From JBBAAP01 sp043808305 (GTDB taxonomy: Bacteria > Planctomycetota > MHYJ01 > JACQXL01), in contig JAZDFB010000065.1 in NCBI GenBank assembly GCA_043808305.1, positions 1-13,680 on the forward strand: a stretch of DNA of 13,680 bases. The letters run 5' to 3'. The notes beneath the pieces were generated by a model. It did not search any database, was not told the DNA's origin, and was given only the letters and a program-made list of their open reading frames with translations. Positions within the stretch are counted from its first letter, which is position 1; each line of letters opens with the position of its first letter. The position numbers were made by a program, and so were the translations under genes. Below are positions 6,512-13,665 of this stretch, piece after piece.

Positions 6512-8313
6512 TTTTCTCTGCTCAACCGGCATAATTCTTTAGGGCTTTGAAACTCTTTTAATATCCGATCGATTCCTTCCTGGTCGCCTTTAATTTGCGC
6601 TTCGTGGAGCTGTTTTTTCAGTAAGGCGCTTTTTTCTTCCTCGCGGCGGCGCGTGAAGAAAGATTTTAGCCAGTTAATTCTTTCTTCGTAGTTACTAATA
6701 TTGTTGAATTTTCCCTGTTCGGTGATTTGCACTACCCATCCGGTTAGCTCCGGGCTGGATGAAATGAACGACATCAGTACGGGCATGGTTACTTTGCCGT
6801 ATTTTTCGTAGGCCTCAAAAATCATTTCAATAACAGTTTGGCTTTGCTGGTTAAGGCGATCATCACAGGTAAATAATTTCTTTATTATCGGTATAGAATT
6901 ATTGTAAGTTAACATTATTCCGATAATTTCCTCAGCCGCTTCTTTGTCTGCGGTCGAAAAATTATTAATCGGCGCTGGCAATTGAGCATGCGTTGAAGTT
7001 TCACGGGTCCTGGCCGGAGATGCATCTTTAAGCCGCATCTTGAGCAACTCGTCTTTGATGTTAAATGACTCGCTTATTTGTTTAAGGTAAAGATTACGCC
7101 GGACGATATTCGGCACGGCGCGGACAAACAGAAGAAGTTCGTCAATTGCCTTGATTTTTCCTTCGGTGCTATTGGTATTGTGTTTTTTCTTAGCGATATC
7201 CAGCCGGCAGGTAAACAGGTCTTGGGCGTTAGCCAGGCATTTTTTGAATACTTCGGGCCCTTTCTGCGTCAGGCAGTCATACGGGTCTAATCCGGTTGGC
7301 AGCCTAGCTACGAATAAATCTATTTCTTCGGGCAGGAAAAGCGATAATAACCGTTCCGATGCAATTTCTCCGCCCTGGTCGGCATCATAAACTAACAGCA
7401 CTTGATTTGTAAAACGCTTTATGGATTTTATGTGGTTCGGCGTCAGCGATGTGCCCAGCGTAGCGATGAAATTTTCGAAACCGTATTGGTGCGCCATAAT
7501 TACGTCGGTGTAACCCTCGACCACGCAAAGCCGCCCTGTTTTGTCAGATGATTCCTTGGCGAAGTTAAGCCCGTACAGGGTTTTTCCTTTGCTGAATAAG
7601 GCGCTTTCCGGTGAATTGAGATAAACCGGCTCGGAATCGTCCAGAGCACGTCCGCCGAACCCGACCACCCGGTCGCGAGTGTTGAATATCGGGAACATCA
7701 GCCGGTTGCGGAAACGATCATAGTGGCCATTTTGTCCTTTCCTGGGAAGTATCAGGCCGAGTTCCTCGAGGTAGCCCATATTGACGTTGTTTTTCTGGGC
7801 GAACTGAATCAGGTTATTCCATCCATCTGGGGCGTAACCGATAAGGAATCTGGCAATCATTGACTTGCTGATTTTACGCTTTTCAAGATAAGCCCGGGCT
7901 ATTTCCGCTTCCTTGGATCCCTGCAGTATCCGGTGATAAAAATCAGCTACCTGCCGGTTTATTTTAAGGAGGTTGGCCCGTTTTTCCCGGGTGTAATCGC
8001 CTTCGATATCAGCCGCCAGGTTAAGGCGAATTCCGGCTTTTTCGGCCAGAGCCCGCGCCGCGGTCGGAAAATCCATTTTTTCGTGTTCCATCAGGAAGGA
8101 AAATGCGTTGCCTCCTTTTTGGCAGCCAAAGCAATGGTATATCTGCTTGGTCGGATTAACAACGAAAGAAGGCGTTTTTTCTTCGTGGAATGGGCAAAGG
8201 GCTTTGAAATTGGCACCGGTTTTTTTTAGAGGCAGGTATTCAGAAATCAGTTCGACGATATCCGTCGCCTGCTGAATGTCCAGAATCGTATCTTCAGGAA
8301 TAAATCGGTTCAC
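6508..8313 (-). CDS. dnaG: DNA primase
   Basis: The 601-residue protein synthesises RNA primers at the replication fork. The N-terminal CHC2-type zinc domain has C40, H43, C61 and C64 (CPFH...CFGC). The RNA polymerase domain shows DRFRNRLMFPI (199-209) and YLNSPE (231-236). The Toprim domain has VVEGYTD (E266) and the acidic metal site YDADQGG (D310, D312). The C-terminal part would be the helicase-binding domain. Length is normal for the family. The start is GTG at 8313, with AAAAGGA a few bases upstream. It is the first gene of the unit driven by the promoter at 8387-8415, and overlaps rpoD by four bases, as expected for the dnaG-rpoD core. No rpsU lies in front of it; tadA does, divergently. 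Confidence 0.97.
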   Translation of the reverse strand: MNRFIPEDTILDIQQATDIVELISEYLPLKKTGANFKALCPFHEEKTPSFVVNPTKQIYHCFGCQKGGNAFSFLMEHEKMDFPTAARALAEKAGIRLNLAADIEGDYTREKRANLLKINRQVADFYHRILQGSKEAEIARAYLEKRKISKSMIARFLIGYAPDGWNNLIQFAQKNNVNMGYLEELGLILPRKGQNGHYDRFRNRLMFPIFNTRDRVVGFGGRALDDSEPVYLNSPESALFSKGKTLYGLNFAKESSDKTGRLCVVEGYTDVIMAHQYGFENFIATLGTSLTPNHIKSIKRFTNQVLLVYDADQGGEIASERLLSLFLPEEIDLFVARLPTGLDPYDCLTQKGPEVFKKCLANAQDLFTCRLDIAKKKHNTNSTEGKIKAIDELLLFVRAVPNIVRRNLYLKQISESFNIKDELLKMRLKDASPARTRETSTHAQLPAPINNFSTADKEAAEEIIGIMLTYNNSIPIIKKLFTCDDRLNQQSQTVIEMIFEAYEKYGKVTMPVLMSFISSSPELTGWVVQITEQGKFNNISNYEERINWLKSFFTRRREEEKSALLKKQLHEAQIKGDQEGIDRILKEFQSPKELCRLSREK

Positions 8314-8338
8314 TTTATCCTTTTATGATACAACCATT

Positions 8339-8355
8339 ATCCCCATTATGGGGAT
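8339..8355. promoter_or_regulatory. 17-bp perfect dyad in the dnaG leader
   Basis: ATCCCCAT-T-ATGGGGAT is a perfect 8-bp inverted repeat with a single central base. It lies between the predicted dnaG transcription start (near 8380) and the GTG at 8313, so it could be an operator or a short RNA hairpin. CCATTAT occurs three times nearby (8334-8340, 8343-8349, 8364-8370). No T-run follows, so attenuation by termination is not supported. Confidence 0.5.
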
Positions 8356-8386
8356 GGTAGTTTCCATTATGAAGCACAAACACTAT

Positions 8387-8415
8387 AATATAGCCTTATT
8401 AATTTGATTTGTCAA
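8387..8415 (-). promoter_or_regulatory. Sigma-70 promoter for the dnaG-rpoD operon
   Basis: On the minus strand, a perfect -35 TTGACA (8415-8410) is followed by a 17-bp AT-rich spacer and -10 TATATT (8392-8387). Transcription would start near 8380, leaving a leader of about 65 bases. It is the only strong promoter I see for the six-gene minus-strand unit. Confidence 0.8.
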
Positions 8416-8448
8416 GTAAAAAATGAGATTTATCCGTGCAGATATTCC

Positions 8449-8476
8449 TTGACACCCGGCAGAATTTCCTTAATAT
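8449..8476 (+). promoter_or_regulatory. Predicted promoter for tadA
   Basis: A perfect -35 TTGACA (8449-8454) is followed by 16 bp and TAATAT (8471-8476), a partial -10 match. Transcription would start about 25 bases before the tadA ATG. It is back to back with the dnaG promoter, about 35 bp away. Confidence 0.6.
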
Positions 8477-8507
8477 TCACTTTTTTTGCTGACAAAAGGC
8501 GAGAAAT

Positions 8508-8975
8508 ATGCATGAACCGAACCACGAAACATACATGAAGGAGGCTATCAAGGAGGCGTTTAAGGCGTTGGAGATTGAAGAAGTGCCTATCGGGGCGGTT
8601 ATCGTCCACAATAACCGGATTATCGCCCGGGCGCATAACCAGAAAGAACAACTCCACGACCCGACCGCCCACGCGGAGATGATTGCCATAACCCAGGCGG
8701 CCGAATCGCTGGGTGATTGGCGCCTGGAAAAAACCATAATGTACGTAACTCTCGAACCCTGTCCGATGTGCGCCGGGGCTCTGGTTCAGGCGCGGGTTCC
8801 GGCCCTGGTCTACGGCGCCAAAGACCCCAAGGCCGGCGCCTGCGGCACGTTGTTTGATATTGTTAATGATAAGCGGCTTAATCACCGAGTAAAGGTTATA
8901 ACGGGGATCCTTGAAAAAGAGTGCCAGATGCTTCTAAAGGAGTTCTTTATCCGACAACGAGTTAAGGTAAACTAA
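8508..8975 (+). CDS. tadA: tRNA-specific adenosine deaminase
   Basis: The 155-residue zinc deaminase converts the wobble adenosine A34 of tRNA-Arg(ACG) to inosine, letting one tRNA read CGU, CGC and CGA. The zinc and catalytic motifs are intact: HAE (H55, E57) and PCPMC (C85, C88), with the usual VPIGAVIV start of the fold and a family-type DPKAGACGTLFDI segment (106-118). ATG at 8508 follows AAAGG with eight bases between. It diverges from dnaG. Downstream, 80 bases after its stop, is tRNA-Arg(ACG), its expected substrate, with no clear promoter between, so the two may share a transcript. Confidence 0.96.
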   Translation: MHEPNHETYMKEAIKEAFKALEIEEVPIGAVIVHNNRIIARAHNQKEQLHDPTAHAEMIAITQAAESLGDWRLEKTIMYVTLEPCPMCAGALVQARVPALVYGAKDPKAGACGTLFDIVNDKRLNHRVKVITGILEKECQMLLKEFFIRQRVKVN

Positions 8976-9001
8976 AACGCTTATCAGCGGAATGTTCATG
9001 C

Positions 9002-9055
9002 GCGCCCGTAGCTTCCGCCAGAGGCGGATCCGCCTTGGGCGGACAACTGGATAGA
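9002..9055 (+). pseudogene. Partial duplicate of the tRNA-Arg 5' end, split by a palindromic insert
   Basis: Bases 9002-9013 match tRNA-Arg positions 1-12 and 9044-9055 match positions 13-24 exactly, so the first 24 nt of the tRNA are tandemly duplicated just before the intact gene. The copy is split within the D-stem by 30 bp (9014-9043) and lacks the anticodon and 3' half, so it cannot be a tRNA. The duplication boundaries share GCG (tRNA positions 1-3 and 25-27), suggesting slippage or microhomology. Confidence 0.88.
9014..9043 (+). repeat. 30-bp palindromic repeat insert
   Basis: It consists of two tandem 15-mers, TCCGCCAGAGGCGGA and TCCGCCTTGGGCGGA, each a 6-bp hairpin with a 3-nt loop. 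Together they also form a perfect central palindrome GGCGGATCCGCC. The first 18 bases are identical to the minus strand of 3164-3181 in lipA. Confidence 0.82.
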
Positions 9056-9129
9056 GCGCCCGTAGCTCAACTGGATAGAGCGACAGATTACGGATCTGTA
9101 GGTTGGAGGTCCGACTCCTCCCGGGCGCA
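9056..9129 (+). tRNA. tRNA-Arg(ACG)
   Basis: A complete 74-nt cloverleaf: acceptor GCGCCCG (9056-9062) pairs with CGGGCGC (9122-9128), discriminator A at 9129. The D-arm has GCTC/GAGC. The anticodon stem is ACAGA/TCTGT with loop TTACGGA and anticodon ACG (9090-9092). The T-stem is GGAGG/CCTCC. ACG is the substrate for TadA, encoded just upstream. CCA is not encoded. The T-loop reads TCCGACT, so position 55 is C rather than the nearly universal T. Confidence 0.95.
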
Positions 9130-9131
9130 CT

Positions 9132-9161
9132 TTGACAGGGTATTTATTTTCCTAATATACT
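9132..9161 (+). promoter_or_regulatory. Promoter for tRNA-Ser
   Basis: A perfect TTGACA (9132-9137) is followed by an 18-bp spacer and TATACT (9156-9161), five of six matches to the -10 consensus. The predicted start is about 40 bases before the tRNA-Ser 5' end. It begins three bases after the tRNA-Arg 3' end. It may also feed the transporter and nadE downstream. Confidence 0.72.
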
Positions 9162-9207
9162 GCCATAAAGGCGCAAACCAGGAAACTGCTGAATGAAGTT
9201 TTAATCA

Positions 9208-9295
9208 GGAGGCGTGGCTGAGTGGTTGAAAGCGGCGGTCTCGAAAACCGTTATCCTGCTTTGCGGGATCAGGGGTTCGAATCCTCTCGCCTCCG
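9208..9295 (+). tRNA. tRNA-Ser(CGA)
   Basis: An 88-nt class II tRNA. The acceptor GGAGGCG (9208-9214) pairs with CGCCTCC (9288-9294), discriminator G at 9295 as is usual for serine tRNAs. The anticodon loop CTCGAAA gives CGA (9242-9244), reading UCG. The long variable arm forms a 7-bp stem (ATCCTGC/GCGGGAT, with a wobble pair). The T-loop is the standard TTCGAAT. CCA is not encoded. Confidence 0.96.
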
Positions 9296-9330
9296 TTGCA
9301 CTTATAACCGCAAGAGATATATTTCAGACT

Positions 9331-10698
9331 ATGCCAGACAGTGAACCAAGGGAGCTTACATCCCAGCAGATAGAATCAAGCCTCAATTATTCCATCAAAG
9401 ACGGCGTAGCTTACTCGTCTCAGGTCGGTTTCGGCGAGCAATACGTCGGGCCTTACGCTATTCATCTGGGAGCCAATAACATGCATATGGCTTTTCTTGG
9501 TTCCTTAAGCCCGTTCATCGGCAATGTTTTCCAAATGATTTCGGCTGAGATAGTGGATAAATTCCGGGAACGGCGCAAGATTTATGTGATTGGCTCCATT
9601 ATTCAGGACTTGACCTGGATACCCATGATGTTGAGTATTTTCCTGAGCTATCCAACCAACCTCTACCTGTGCATATTTTCGTTCATTCTTTATCTGGCTT
9701 CTGTTAATATTACCGTGCCGCCCTGGTTCAGCGTAATGGGCGATTTGGTGCCCCAGGATAAGCGAGGCGCCTTTTTCGGACGGCGCGGGGCTTTTACCAT
9801 TGTAGCCCAGTTGATATCCGCTACAGTTGCCGGAGTCTTCCTGGATGCGACAAAAAAACACGACTTCTTCGGCCAATCCGCAGCGCTTAACGTTAGCATT
9901 GCGTTTATCATAATTTTCGGTTTGGCTCTTCTGTCACGGGCGATTTCCGCTTACTACCTTTCTAAAATGCATTCGCCGGCTTACAAAACTACCAGCGATG
10001 ATTATTTCACCGTCATCGATTTTTTCAAGCGCGCGCCCGAGTCTAACTTTGCCAAGTTCGTTTTCTTTGTCGTTCTTATAACCTTGACCAGCCAATTAGT
10101 CGGTCCGTTCCTGGGCATATATATGCTCCGCGACTTGAAATACTCATACATTGATTTTATGCTCGCGATGAATACCCTGATTATATCCGCCTTCCTGACC
10201 AGTATCTGGTGGGGCAGGCTGAGCGATCGGTATGGCAATAAGAAAATGATTGAACTGACATCGCTGGGCATAATATTGATTCCGTTTTTCTGGGCCATAA
10301 GCGGTAATATAATTTATGTTTGTTGTGTGCAATTCTATGCCGGGGTGGTTTGGTCCGGGTTTAACCTGTGTATCACCAATTTCATATTCGACGCCGTTAC
10401 TCCGGCCAAGCGGGTCCGTTGCTTTGCGATATTCAACTTCCTCAACGGATTCGGCCTGTTTATGGGCGGGTTTATCGGAGGCCTCGTTTCATCCGTTATC
10501 CCGAAAAATTTCACCCTGTTCGGGTGGCGGTTTTCTTTTATTTCCGAATTCATTGTCATTATGATAATCTCCGGCATCCTTCGCCTGGTCGTTCATATTT
10601 TATTCATCCGCAAGTTCAAGGAAGTCAGAAAGGTCGAACCGGCTTCCATAAACAGAATAATTTGGAATATCTTGCTTGACTTTTATCCGTTCAGGTGA
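9331..10698 (+). CDS. MFS-type membrane transporter
   Basis: A polytopic inner-membrane protein of 455 residues with many hydrophobic segments in two halves, consistent with the 12-helix major facilitator fold. Family signs are GDLVPQDKRGAFFGRR (137-152), found in many MFS proteins between helices, and the motif-A-like loop WGRLSDRYGNKK (294-305) in the second half. The substrate cannot be told from sequence alone. An open frame continues upstream to 9214, but that lies inside tRNA-Ser, so I start at ATG 9331; no strong Shine-Dalgarno precedes it. It is 35 bases after tRNA-Ser and 19 before nadE, and may be transcribed through from the tRNA promoter. Confidence 0.82.
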   Translation: MPDSEPRELTSQQIESSLNYSIKDGVAYSSQVGFGEQYVGPYAIHLGANNMHMAFLGSLSPFIGNVFQMISAEIVDKFRERRKIYVIGSIIQDLTWIPMMLSIFLSYPTNLYLCIFSFILYLASVNITVPPWFSVMGDLVPQDKRGAFFGRRGAFTIVAQLISATVAGVFLDATKKHDFFGQSAALNVSIAFIIIFGLALLSRAISAYYLSKMHSPAYKTTSDDYFTVIDFFKRAPESNFAKFVFFVVLITLTSQLVGPFLGIYMLRDLKYSYIDFMLAMNTLIISAFLTSIWWGRLSDRYGNKKMIELTSLGIILIPFFWAISGNIIYVCCVQFYAGVVWSGFNLCITNFIFDAVTPAKRVRCFAIFNFLNGFGLFMGGFIGGLVSSVIPKNFTLFGWRFSFISEFIVIMIISGILRLVVHILFIRKFKEVRKVEPASINRIIWNILLDFYPFR

Positions 10699-10717
10699 TA
10701 TTTTCATACCTTGATTT

Positions 10718-12358
10718 ATGGCCAAGATTATAAAACTTGCGTTAGCTCAGGTTAATCCAACAGTCGGCGATATCAAAGGAAACATACGCCTGATTATCAG
10801 CCGGATTATTCGGGCCCGGGCCGAAAAAGCCGATATCGTGGCGTTTCCTGAGCTGGTTGTTACCGGCTATCCGCCCGAGGATTTGCTTCTCAACGAAGAA
10901 TTCATCAATAAGAACCTTCGGGCAATCCGGGATATTGCCGACTCAGTTAAGAATATTACCGCCGTGGTTGGATTCGTGGATCGGGATAAAGACAACCCTA
11001 ATCGTATATATAACGCCGCCGCTGTTATCCGGAACGGCCGCGTCATAGGGGTCTACCGCAAGATGCACTTGCCTAACTACGGCGTGTTTGATGAAAAACG
11101 CTATTTTACTTCTGGGCATAAGCCGATGGTGTTCCGACTGCCCGGCGGGTTCTCATTCGGCGTGAATATCTGCGAGGACATTTGGGTTAGCCGTGGCCCG
11201 GCTAAAATACAAAGCCGGTCATCCGACCTGATTATCAACATCAGCGCTTCGCCGTTTCATCTGGGCAAATACATCGAGCGACAGGAGATGATTCGAAGCT
11301 TAGCCCGGGCTAATCAGGTGCCCATAGCTTACGTGAATATGGTCGGCGGACAGGACGAGTTGTTATTTGACGGGCGCTCCATGGCATTCAATTCTAAGGG
11401 CGCAATGCTGGTCCGCGCCGCGCCATTCCGCGAGGATTTAGTTTCCGTCCGGATACCTTCGGACAAGTCCGTGCCCATGGCTCCGATTTCTGATTATCTG
11501 CCCGAATTCGAGGCATACGAATCCTTGAAACTGGGCATCCGCGATTACATCCGCAAGAACGGGTTTACCCGGGCCGTGGTTGGGCTGAGCGGCGGAATTG
11601 ATTCGGCTATCGTTTATGTCCTGGCCATTGACGCTTTGGGCAAGGAAAATGTCAAGGGCATATTCATGCCCTCGCAATACACCTCAAAACTCAGCAAGCT
11701 TTGCGTTGAGAAACTGGCTCAATCTACCGGCACCGAATACACCAGCATAGACATCCGTTCGCTTTATAACGCCTATGTCAAATCCCTCAGGCCGCGTATC
11801 AGCGGTCAGAGCGCCCGCATAGATTTGACCAAACAGAACCTCCAGGCCCGAATCCGGGGTAATATTCTTATGGCATTATCAAATCGTTACGGTTGTTTGG
11901 TTCTGACCACCGGCAACAAGAGTGAGCTATCCACCGGCTACGCCACGCTTTACGGCGATATGGCCGGTGGCCTGGCCGTCCTTAAAGACGTGCCCAAGAC
12001 CATGGTTTACCGGCTGTGCCATTACCGCAACCGTCTGACCGGCCGGCCGGTCATCCCTGCCGAAATAATCGATCGCGCCCCGACCGCCGAGCTCAAGCCC
12101 AACCAAAAAGATTTGGACACCTTGCCGGCTTATGAAATACTTGACCAGATTTTAAAATTATATATAGAGGATAACCAAGATATCAAGGACATAAGCCATA
12201 AGTCCGGCCACGATATTAAAACGGTCAGCCGTGTCATAACCATGGTTGACCGGAGCGAATACAAGCGGCGCCAGTCCGCACCGGGCATAAAGATAACGCC
12301 CCGGGCGTTCGGCAAAGACCGCCGTTTCCCGATTGTAAATAAATTCTATTTGTCTTAA
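10718..12358 (+). CDS. nadE: Glutamine-dependent NAD+ synthetase
   Basis: The 546-residue two-domain enzyme amidates deamido-NAD (NaAD) to NAD+ with ATP, in the cytoplasm, as the last step of NAD synthesis. The N-terminal nitrilase-type glutaminase has the complete triad E45 (FPEL), K115 (YRKMHLPNYGVFDE) and C152 (NICEDIW). The C-terminal ATP-pyrophosphatase domain has the P-loop SGGIDS (291-296) and family segments LTTGNKSELSTGYATLYGD (396-414) and DRAPTAEL. Length is normal for the glutamine-using type, so it does not depend on free ammonia. ATG at 10718 has no clear Shine-Dalgarno sequence, but the gene follows the transporter by 19 bases. Confidence 0.96.
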   Translation: MAKIIKLALAQVNPTVGDIKGNIRLIISRIIRARAEKADIVAFPELVVTGYPPEDLLLNEEFINKNLRAIRDIADSVKNITAVVGFVDRDKDNPNRIYNAAAVIRNGRVIGVYRKMHLPNYGVFDEKRYFTSGHKPMVFRLPGGFSFGVNICEDIWVSRGPAKIQSRSSDLIINISASPFHLGKYIERQEMIRSLARANQVPIAYVNMVGGQDELLFDGRSMAFNSKGAMLVRAAPFREDLVSVRIPSDKSVPMAPISDYLPEFEAYESLKLGIRDYIRKNGFTRAVVGLSGGIDSAIVYVLAIDALGKENVKGIFMPSQYTSKLSKLCVEKLAQSTGTEYTSIDIRSLYNAYVKSLRPRISGQSARIDLTKQNLQARIRGNILMALSNRYGCLVLTTGNKSELSTGYATLYGDMAGGLAVLKDVPKTMVYRLCHYRNRLTGRPVIPAEIIDRAPTAELKPNQKDLDTLPAYEILDQILKLYIEDNQDIKDISHKSGHDIKTVSRVITMVDRSEYKRRQSAPGIKITPRAFGKDRRFPIVNKFYLS

Positions 12359-12364
12359 ACCGAA

Positions 12365-12700
12365 ATGATTTTATTCGTAGACCACGCGGTATTGATGTGG
12401 GGAAAACTCAGGCGGATGTGGTTTATCTACCTGCGCCCGGAGAAGACCCAATATTTGCTGTCGCACCGCGAAGGCGAATGCCAACGCTGCGGCGCCTGTT
12501 GTAAAATAGCTTTTGAATGCCCGGCGCTTGATTACGACGTTGACAAGACTGTCTGCAAATACTATGAACGCCGCACGGATATTTGCAAACTTTTCCCTTT
12601 AAACGAACGCGACCTCAAGGACCGCGATATCATTATGCCGCATATCAAGTGCGGATTCCGCTTCAATGGCAATGGCGGTAACGGTGACCATCCCAAATAA
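12365..12700 (+). CDS. YkgJ-family cysteine-cluster protein
   Basis: A 111-residue protein. It contains CQRCGACCK (cysteines 39, 42, 45, 46), then C52, C64, C74 and C96, the pattern of the YkgJ-type family thought to bind zinc or an iron-sulfur cluster. Function is unknown. The first 20-30 residues are hydrophobic and aromatic without a clear signal peptide, and could be a start mis-call: in-frame ATG codons at about 12395 and 12416 are alternatives. It follows the nadE stop by six bases, so co-transcription is likely. The C-terminus is Gly/Asn-rich and low complexity. Confidence 0.8.
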   Translation: MILFVDHAVLMWGKLRRMWFIYLRPEKTQYLLSHREGECQRCGACCKIAFECPALDYDVDKTVCKYYERRTDICKLFPLNERDLKDRDIIMPHIKCGFRFNGNGGNGDHPK

Positions 12701-12708
12701 GAGTTGGC

Positions 12709-12734
12709 TTAATCCGTGTTCATCCGTGGCTAAA
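12709..12734 (+). repeat. ATCCGTG-type repeat, left copy
   Basis: It reads TTAATCCGTGTTCATCC then GTGGCTAAA, with two ATCCGTG cores. It is an inverted, slightly diverged copy of the repeat at 13636-13660. It covers the stop codon of the lipid kinase gene. The gap between the convergent genes (12701-12729) contains nothing else recognisable, and no clear terminator. Confidence 0.65.
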
Positions 12735-13644
12735 TTTGCGCAAACACCTTAATCGCTTTGGGCGCGATTTCTATCCGGGCCGGCAACTGGCCGCAGTAGT
12801 CGCCGTCAATCTGAACTGATACTTGGTCCGGCGATGACAGTTCAATATTTTTCCCTGGTAGCAGTTCCGAACCGGGTGACAACGACCCATTGCCCAGGAA
12901 TGCCATTCCAAAATACAAAAGTATGTTCAGCCTGGATCGGCCTTGAAACCACAACACGTCCAGCAACCCATCATTCATAACGGCCTCTGGCACGAATATG
13001 AACGGACCGCCGTAGCTGTGCGTGTTGGCAATTTGGATAAATCCGGCATCATCAGTGATGCTTTTCCCGTCCAATTTGATAGCAATACGCGGCATCCGGT
13101 AGGACCAAAGCGTCTTGATGGAAATCGGGAAATAGCTGAACAGATGCGCCTGCAGTCTGGACTTGCCGGCCCGGCTGATGTGGTAACGGTGCGCCACCTC
13201 GGCGTCGTAGCCGGCACCGGCCATGGATATGAAATAACGGCCGGCGGATTCCTTGTTGGTTATCCGGCCCAGGTCAACCGCGGTAATCTGGTTGTTATGA
13301 TAAAGGTCTATGAACTGTTTGATATTGCGCTTTAATCCCAATCCCTTGGCGATGACGTTGCCCGAACCGAACGGAATCACGCCCAGCGGTATGTCTTGTT
13401 TCCCGGCCATCAGGCCGTTAATGACTTCGTTGATGGTTCCGTCGCCGCTCAAGCATAATATTGCCGAATAGACCTTGTCCCGGCATACAATTGCTTCTCG
13501 GTAAGCGTCGCCGGCTTGCTCGGTTAGCATGGTTTCAAAATCGATGCTCCGGGCGGACAGGGCTTGTTCCAGCTTTTTCAGGAAGCGCACCGCCTTGCCG
13601 CTGCCCGATATGGGGTTGATGATAACTTTTAATCTTTTAACCAC
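12730..13644 (-). CDS. Diacylglycerol/lipid kinase family protein (YegS-like)
   Basis: A soluble or peripheral lipid kinase-like protein of 304 residues. The N-terminal DAGK catalytic domain has INPISGSGK (9-17), the nucleotide loop LSGDGTINEV (65-74; the usual GGDGT has S for the first G) and PFGSGNVIAKGLG (91-103). The C-terminal beta-domain has PEAVMNDGLLDV (219-230) and VQIDGDYCG (277-285), both typical. Such enzymes phosphorylate diacylglycerol, phosphatidylglycerol or sphingoid lipids; the substrate is not decidable here. The GTG start at 13644 and TAG stop at 12730 both lie inside inverted ATCTGTG-type repeats, so the exact ends may have been reshaped. It converges on the nadE-ykgJ side. 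Confidence 0.9.
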   Translation of the reverse strand: MVKRLKVIINPISGSGKAVRFLKKLEQALSARSIDFETMLTEQAGDAYREAIVCRDKVYSAILCLSGDGTINEVINGLMAGKQDIPLGVIPFGSGNVIAKGLGLKRNIKQFIDLYHNNQITAVDLGRITNKESAGRYFISMAGAGYDAEVAHRYHISRAGKSRLQAHLFSYFPISIKTLWSYRMPRIAIKLDGKSITDDAGFIQIANTHSYGGPFIFVPEAVMNDGLLDVLWFQGRSRLNILLYFGMAFLGNGSLSPGSELLPGKNIELSSPDQVSVQIDGDYCGQLPARIEIAPKAIKVFAQI

Positions 13645-13665
13645 AGATTACACAGATTAACACAG
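13636..13665 (-). repeat. ATCTGTG-type repeat, right copy
   Basis: On the minus strand it reads CTGTGTTAATCTGTGTAATC then TGTGGTTAAA, three TCTGTG-type cores in a row. It contains the GTG start codon of the kinase gene. It is inverted relative to the copy at 12709-12734 and differs from it by a few transitions and one indel. Confidence 0.68.

Noticed and set aside
8430..8885. 151-residue minus-strand frame opposite tadA
   Set aside because: It is the antisense shadow of tadA, which has intact catalytic motifs.
9002..9055. A second functional tRNA-Arg
   Set aside because: Only the first 24 tRNA positions are present, interrupted by the insert; the anticodon and T arms are missing.
9296..9323. 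Promoter for the transporter (TTGCAC, then TATATT at 9318)
   Set aside because: The -35 is weak and the start would fall at or beside the ATG, leaving no leader. Readthrough from the tRNA-Ser promoter is simpler.
9214..9330. N-terminal extension of the transporter (MAEWLKAAV...)
   Set aside because: This frame runs through tRNA-Ser; the peptide is the translated tRNA sequence. The start at 9331 gives a normal transporter.
12701..12729. Bidirectional terminator between the convergent genes
   Set aside because: The gap is taken up by an ATCCGTG-type direct repeat and shows no stem followed by a T-run.
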